From Clostridiales bacterium Firm_18 (GTDB lineage Bacteria; Bacillota; Clostridia; Monoglobales; Firm-18): a DNA stretch of 48,184 nt. The stretch covers positions 1 to 48,184 of the forward strand of contig LVAX01000009.1 in NCBI GenBank assembly GCA_001604215.1. The letters are read 5' to 3'. A program made the position numbers and the translations under genes. The notes beneath the pieces were generated by a model, which searched no databases, was not told where the DNA came from, and worked only from the letters and a program-made list of their open reading frames with translations. This document shows, one piece after another, positions 45,788 through 48,184 of the stretch; positions within the stretch are counted from its first letter, which is position 1, and every line of letters begins with the position of its first letter.

Positions 45788-46225
45788 TTATCTTCCAATT
45801 TCAAGCGCCTTCATTGCCATATTTTTAAAGGCATTTACAACCGTAACATTCGCTTCATATGAGCGTGTTGCGCTCATCATATCAATCATTTCTACAACCG
45901 TATTAACATTCGGCATCTGTACATATCCGTTTTCATCAGCATCCGGATGATTAGGGTCATAAACCGGGTTTAGCGGACTCTCATCCTCAATAACTGCGGT
46001 AACCCTGACTCCGTTGCCTACCGCCTGTCTTGCCGATTTAAGCCTCTCGGAAAACGGAATCTGAGGCTCCCTTTGCCCCATCAGCGTAATTTTCCGCCGG
46101 TAGGGCTGCCCGCTTGCCGTGCGGGTAGTTTGTGCATTTGCAATATTTTCTGCAATGACATCCATCCTAAACCTTTGCGCAGTAAGAGCGGAAGCGCTGA
46201 TATCCATTGATTTAAAAAATCCCAT
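45788..46225 (-). CDS. flgC: Flagellar basal-body rod protein FlgC
   Basis: FlgC (145 residues) is a proximal rod part. It starts GFFKSMDISASALTAQRFRMDVIAENIANAQTTRTASG (landmark IAENIANAQTT) and ends VVEMIDMMSATRSYEANVTVVNAFKNMAMKALEIG. ATG 46225 has CGGGG nine bases before. It sits between flgB and fliE with short gaps. Confidence 0.95.
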   Translation of the reverse strand: MGFFKSMDISASALTAQRFRMDVIAENIANAQTTRTASGQPYRRKITLMGQREPQIPFSERLKSARQAVGNGVRVTAVIEDESPLNPVYDPNHPDADENGYVQMPNVNTVVEMIDMMSATRSYEANVTVVNAFKNMAMKALEIGR

Positions 46226-46249
46226 AACCGTCAACCCCGATATAATTTA

Positions 46250-46648
46250 TTATTTGCCTTCATTAATTGCAGCTCTTATCCTGTCCGTTTCAGCTTTATA
46301 TTTTTCAATTAATGTATTGTAATAAATAACGTTTTTTACTAAATCTATTTGCTCGGATTCGATATCTACATTGTTGCCGTCCATTCTGTTTGCCGTATCG
46401 TTTCTTTTAACAACTACCGGCTCAATGCTTTTTTTGCCGAAATCCAAATGACGCGGATTTGTCTTTTTTGCGTTTATTTTTTTACTGGTGATTGCTTCAT
46501 TGAATATTGATTCGAATTTAACGGCTGAGCTTTTAAAATTCGGAGTATCAACATTTGCAATATTATTTGAAATCACTTCGTTTCTGAGCCATGAAGCATC
46601 CAAAGCCTTTTCCAAATAATCGGAATGCGTAAAAATCCCTTTTATCAT
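46250..46648 (-). CDS. flgB: Flagellar basal-body rod protein FlgB
   Basis: FlgB (132 residues) is the innermost rod protein. The consensus is SWLRNEVISNNIANVDTPNFKSSAVKFES (landmark ISNNIANVDTPNFK); the C-end has GNNVDIESEQIDLVKNVIYYNTLIEKY. I start at 46648, GGAGG ten bases upstream; an in-frame ATG at 46699 would overlap the 0A box region and lacks a ribosome site. It is the first gene of the super-operon. Confidence 0.95.
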   Translation of the reverse strand: MIKGIFTHSDYLEKALDASWLRNEVISNNIANVDTPNFKSSAVKFESIFNEAITSKKINAKKTNPRHLDFGKKSIEPVVVKRNDTANRMDGNNVDIESEQIDLVKNVIYYNTLIEKYKAETDRIRAAINEGK

Positions 46649-46681
46649 AGATTTACTACCTCCGAAAGAAATTAAAGGTAA

Positions 46682-46721
46682 TTTGTCGAAATGTTTCATT
46701 CTTTGGTGAATTTTGTCGAAA
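46682..46721. promoter_or_regulatory. two Spo0A boxes before flgB
   Basis: TTTGTCGAAA occurs twice on the plus strand (46682-46691 and 46712-46721), 30 bases apart, or three helical turns. Both contain the consensus core TGTCGAA. They lie between the predicted transcription start (about 46728-46732) and the flgB start codon. This position suggests that phosphorylated Spo0A blocks transcription of the operon when sporulation begins. In the 600 bases around them no further copies are seen. Confidence 0.75.
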
Positions 46722-46731
46722 ATAACTATGT

Positions 46732-46765
46732 ATTATATATATCGTAATTATTAACAAAAACATTA
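46732..46765 (-). promoter_or_regulatory. promoter region of the flagellar super-operon
   Basis: On the minus strand TAAT (46762-46765), 15 bases, and TACGATAT (46739-46746) give a sigma28-like site with the same -10 as before flgF. A TATAAT (46732-46737) overlaps just downstream but its -35 (TTTTTG at 17 bases) is poor. A sigmaA and a sigma28 start may coexist, as at the B. subtilis fla/che operon; the sequence does not decide which dominates. Confidence 0.5.
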
Positions 46766-47163
46766 GAGGATTTTATATTTTTTTTTATATTTATGCAAAA
46801 ATCAATTATATATTTATGAAAAATTATATGATTGCGTATGAAGTCTAAAAGTAATCCGTAAATTTTGTTAATAATTATAAAGGTGTTTTAAAAAACAATG
46901 CGTAAATTATATCATATTATTACATAATTTGCAACATTTTTTAAAATATTGAATAATTTGAATATATATACAGGCATCATTTTGCTTATTTGGTACCATT
47001 TACTATGGTATGGCCTCCCATATAAGTTTATATCTGCCAAATAACTCGCTTCACAAATTTTTCCTCCTATAGCAAAAGCAATAGCAATCGTTGAAACCAA
47101 TGGACATTAAATTAAATCGCAACGCAAAATCCGTATTTTTTAATTTACCATAAAAAAATAAAA
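46766..47163. other. AT-rich intergenic region without a recognisable gene
   Basis: About 400 bases of very AT-rich DNA separate the flgB promoter from the structured element. A 62-codon frame (46912-47100, minus, TTG start) has no ribosome site, no promoter and no known motif, so I do not call it. No tRNA, riboswitch core or repeat array is seen. The first part may hold distant regulatory sites for flgB. Confidence 0.5.
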
Positions 47164-47240
47164 GCGTTCCGGCGCGTAGCGCTTTCCAAAAGCGCCTCAT
47201 CTCGCCCCGCGAGGGTAGGCGAATTTATTTAGCCGGAGCG
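47164..47240 (-). repeat. GC-rich folded intergenic element
   Basis: In AT-rich surroundings lies a GC-rich element with nested pairing. An outer stem CGTTCCGGC (47165-47173) / GCCGGAGCG (47232-47240) encloses GCGCTTT-CCA-AAAGCGC (47179-47195) and CTCGC-CCC-GCGAG (47201-47213). On the minus strand the end is followed by CTTTTATTTTTTT, as in a terminator. It may be a backup terminator, a REP-like repeat or a small structured RNA; whether it recurs in the genome is unknown from here. Confidence 0.5.
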
Positions 47241-47253
47241 ATGCATTTTAATT

Positions 47254-47286
47254 AAAAAGTTCCCGGTCACTCAGCGCACCGAGAAC
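47254..47286 (-). terminator. terminator of the membrane protein gene
   Basis: On the minus strand GTTCTCGGT (47286-47278) pairs with ACCGGGAAC (47267-47259), with one mismatch or wobble, and is followed by TTTTTAATT. It lies 25 bases after the stop of the 188-residue membrane protein gene. Confidence 0.8.
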
Positions 47287-47311
47287 ATAAAAAGAGGCAG
47301 ATTTTTAATTT

Positions 47312-47878
47312 TTAATTGTTTTGCTGCCGCTGATAATGCAGTTTCTTTCTTTCCTCTTCTTTTTTTCTTTTTTCTTCTTCTTTCTTTTTATTTTTCCTGA
47401 ATGCGATTTTTTCAAGAACGGAAAAATTTTTGGTACCGATAAAATACCCGGCCGTCACGGTAATCGGGATTACGCAGGCAGATAAAAGAATCTCGGATAC
47501 CGAGATGCTGTCTTTATTTGCAAAAAAGCCTATAAAAGAAAAATACCATATTCTAATTATAACAGGCAAAACAACATTCGAAACACCGAGCGCGGTAAGA
47601 ATTATAAACACTACCGGTATTATAGTCGGAACTGCTGCGGCACATATGGCACGAAGGGGGCTTTCTTTTATATCGTTATACGGTTTTGCTTCTTTTCTGC
47701 CCCAATTCCAGCCGTCAGAATAAAAAAGTCCTATATAAATCAGCGAAGTTACTATTGAAAAAACAAAAAAACTTTTTTCTATAACCCACCCTAAAACAAA
47801 TACAAGAAACAGTGTAAGCGCTATGGATATCAAATGTGTTGCGATAAATTTAAAACCTTTTTTTAATATACTATTCAA
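47312..47878 (-). CDS. Hypothetical multi-pass membrane protein
   Basis: I do not recognise a family. The 188-residue product has about five hydrophobic segments (about 11-30, 32-52, 82-104, 107-127, 133-152) and a very basic and acidic C-terminal tail of Lys/Glu repeats (FRKNKKKEEEKRKKEEERKK type, about 163-188) that should be cytoplasmic and helical. Start is TTG 47878 with GGTGGAG six bases before; an upstream frame to 48061 exists but runs through the palindromic leader. It has its own sigmaA promoter and terminator and is not part of the flagellar operon, nor of the rRNA operon beyond it. Confidence 0.65.
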   Translation of the reverse strand: MNSILKKGFKFIATHLISIALTLFLVFVLGWVIEKSFFVFSIVTSLIYIGLFYSDGWNWGRKEAKPYNDIKESPLRAICAAAVPTIIPVVFIILTALGVSNVVLPVIIRIWYFSFIGFFANKDSISVSEILLSACVIPITVTAGYFIGTKNFSVLEKIAFRKNKKKEEEKRKKEEERKKLHYQRQQNN

Positions 47879-47933
47879 TTTTAACTCCACCTCTTCAATA
47901 TTTATCAAGAAACTATTAATAAATGCTGTGCTT

Positions 47934-47969
47934 ATTACACCACAAATTCGCAAGAATTTTTGGTGTAAT
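47934..47969. repeat. long hairpin in the leader of the membrane protein gene
   Basis: ATTACACCA (47934-47942) / TGGTGTAAT (47961-47969) and AAATTC (47944-47949) / GAATTT (47954-47959), with a GCAA loop and one mismatch, give a 15-pair stem of a 36-base palindrome. Next to it (about 47971-48017) is a second stem, GCGC-AT-CGCCG with CGGCG-GCGC. Both lie within the predicted 165-base leader. No U-run follows, so they are not ordinary terminators. Confidence 0.6.
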
Positions 47970-48025
47970 TGCGCATCGCCGTTTCTTAAGCGCAGTGAGG
48001 AAAATTTCGGCGGCGCATAAATTCT

Positions 48026-48057
48026 GGTATAATATCTGCTTTTGCAGATATTATACC
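48026..48057. repeat. 32-base perfect palindrome over a -10 box
   Basis: GGTATAATATCTGC (48026-48039), TTTT, GCAGATATTATACC (48044-48057) is a 14-pair perfect inverted repeat. Each arm contains TATAAT, one on each strand. The minus-strand copy is the -10 box of the membrane protein gene. The predicted start lies in the loop. It might be an operator or the end of a small mobile repeat. Confidence 0.65.
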
Positions 48058-48078
48058 ACATTAAATTATAATATACAA
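48050..48078 (-). promoter_or_regulatory. sigmaA promoter of the membrane protein gene
   Basis: TTGTAT (48073-48078) and a perfect TATAAT (48050-48055) are 17 bases apart on the minus strand, with TGG directly before the -10 (extended -10). It lies right after the rRNA terminator. The leader would be about 165 bases long. Confidence 0.65.
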
Positions 48079-48083
48079 CAAAA

Positions 48084-48119
48084 TCAAAAAAAGACCCTGT
48101 GAATATAATTCACAGAGCC
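48084..48119 (-). terminator. terminator of the rRNA operon
   Basis: On the minus strand GGCTCTGTGAAT (48119-48108) pairs with ATTCACAGGGTC (48104-48093), with two G-T pairs, around a three-base loop. It is followed by an uninterrupted seven-T run. It lies eight bases after the 5S rRNA end and thus closes the rRNA operon. Confidence 0.9.
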
Positions 48120-48127
48120 TTTTTTAT

Positions 48128-48184
48128 TCCGGCAACGACCTACTTTTCCAGGCAGTCTCCCGCCAAGTATCATCGGCGCTGAAG
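48128..48184 (-). rRNA. rrf: 5S ribosomal RNA, 3' part (cut by the window edge)
   Basis: Reading the minus strand from the window edge gives CGCCGATGATACTTGGCGGG, AGACTGCCTGG, AAAGTAGGTCGTTGCCGG, the 3' half of a bacterial 5S rRNA (helices IV, V and the closing strand of helix I). About 60 of the usual 117 bases are in the window. Only the right side can show whether 16S and 23S precede it, as expected. Confidence 0.92.

Noticed and set aside
46912..47100. 62-codon frame before flgB on the minus strand
   Set aside because: TTG start without a ribosome site, no promoter, no known motif, and composition like the AT-rich gap around it.

Overview
The window is a low-GC, AT-rich stretch from an endospore-forming, flagellated Firmicute of the class Clostridia. 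The gene order (flgB-flgC-fliE ... fliF-G-H-I-J ... flgM-flgN-flgK-flgL-DUF6470-fliW-csrA-hag-fliD-fliS), the Gram-positive-only proteins FliY, FliW, FlbD, FapA, MotE and the YvyF-type zinc protein, frequent SLH surface domains, TTG starts and two exact Spo0A boxes all point there. A relative of Acetivibrio/Ruminiclostridium is my best guess, not a proof. Almost everything reads on the minus strand, so the operon runs from right to left.

Layout. (a) Right edge, 48128-48184: the 3' end of a 5S rRNA with its terminator, which closes an rRNA operon. Next come a small membrane-protein gene with a structured leader (47312-47878) and an AT-rich gap with a GC-rich folded element (about 47164-47240). 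(b) 46648 down to 9989: one long flagellar super-operon. It opens with flgB-flgC-fliE behind a promoter region carrying two perfect 0A boxes. Two SLH-domain exported-protein genes follow. A cyclic-di-GMP-I riboswitch with its own terminator lies immediately before fliF. The run continues fliF-fliG-fliH-fliI-fliJ-motE-fliK-flgD-flgE-flbD-motA-motB-fliL-fliM-fliY-fliO-fliP-fliQ-fliR-flhB-flhA-fliA-fapA-flgF-flgG-yvyF-flgM-flgN-flgK-flgL-DUF6470-fliW-csrA-hag-fliD-fliS-fliT-like-yaaR. (c) 9608 down to 3251: the chemotaxis genes cheY-cheA-cheW-mcp-cheR-cheB, with a divergent 63-residue membrane peptide gene just before cheY. (d) 3159-2461: a GDPD esterase with its own promoter. (e) 147-2474, plus strand: a sugar operon of PfkB-type kinase, MtlD-type dehydrogenase and a D-lyxose isomerase cut off at its C-terminus.

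How it works together. The window encodes basal body, export gate, C-ring, stator, hook, filament, chaperones, sigma28/FlgM, the FliW-CsrA-flagellin feedback loop and a near-complete Che pathway. Four or five sites of the form TAAA-N15/16-(TACGATAT or GTCGATAT) mark a consistent sigma28 promoter: before flgB, before flgF, before hag, before cheY, and one at the left edge firing out of the window. Three global inputs are visible in the DNA: Spo0A (two boxes just downstream of the flgB promoter), cyclic di-GMP (riboswitch before fliF) and CsrA (a hairpin site in the hag leader plus the Shine-Dalgarno).

The most unusual arrangement is the placement of two S-layer-homology proteins between fliE and fliF, upstream of the riboswitch. 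Flagellar start genes plus cell-wall proteins would therefore be made whatever the c-di-GMP level, while the rest of the motor would be gated. flhF and flhG are absent from their usual place between flhA and fliA.
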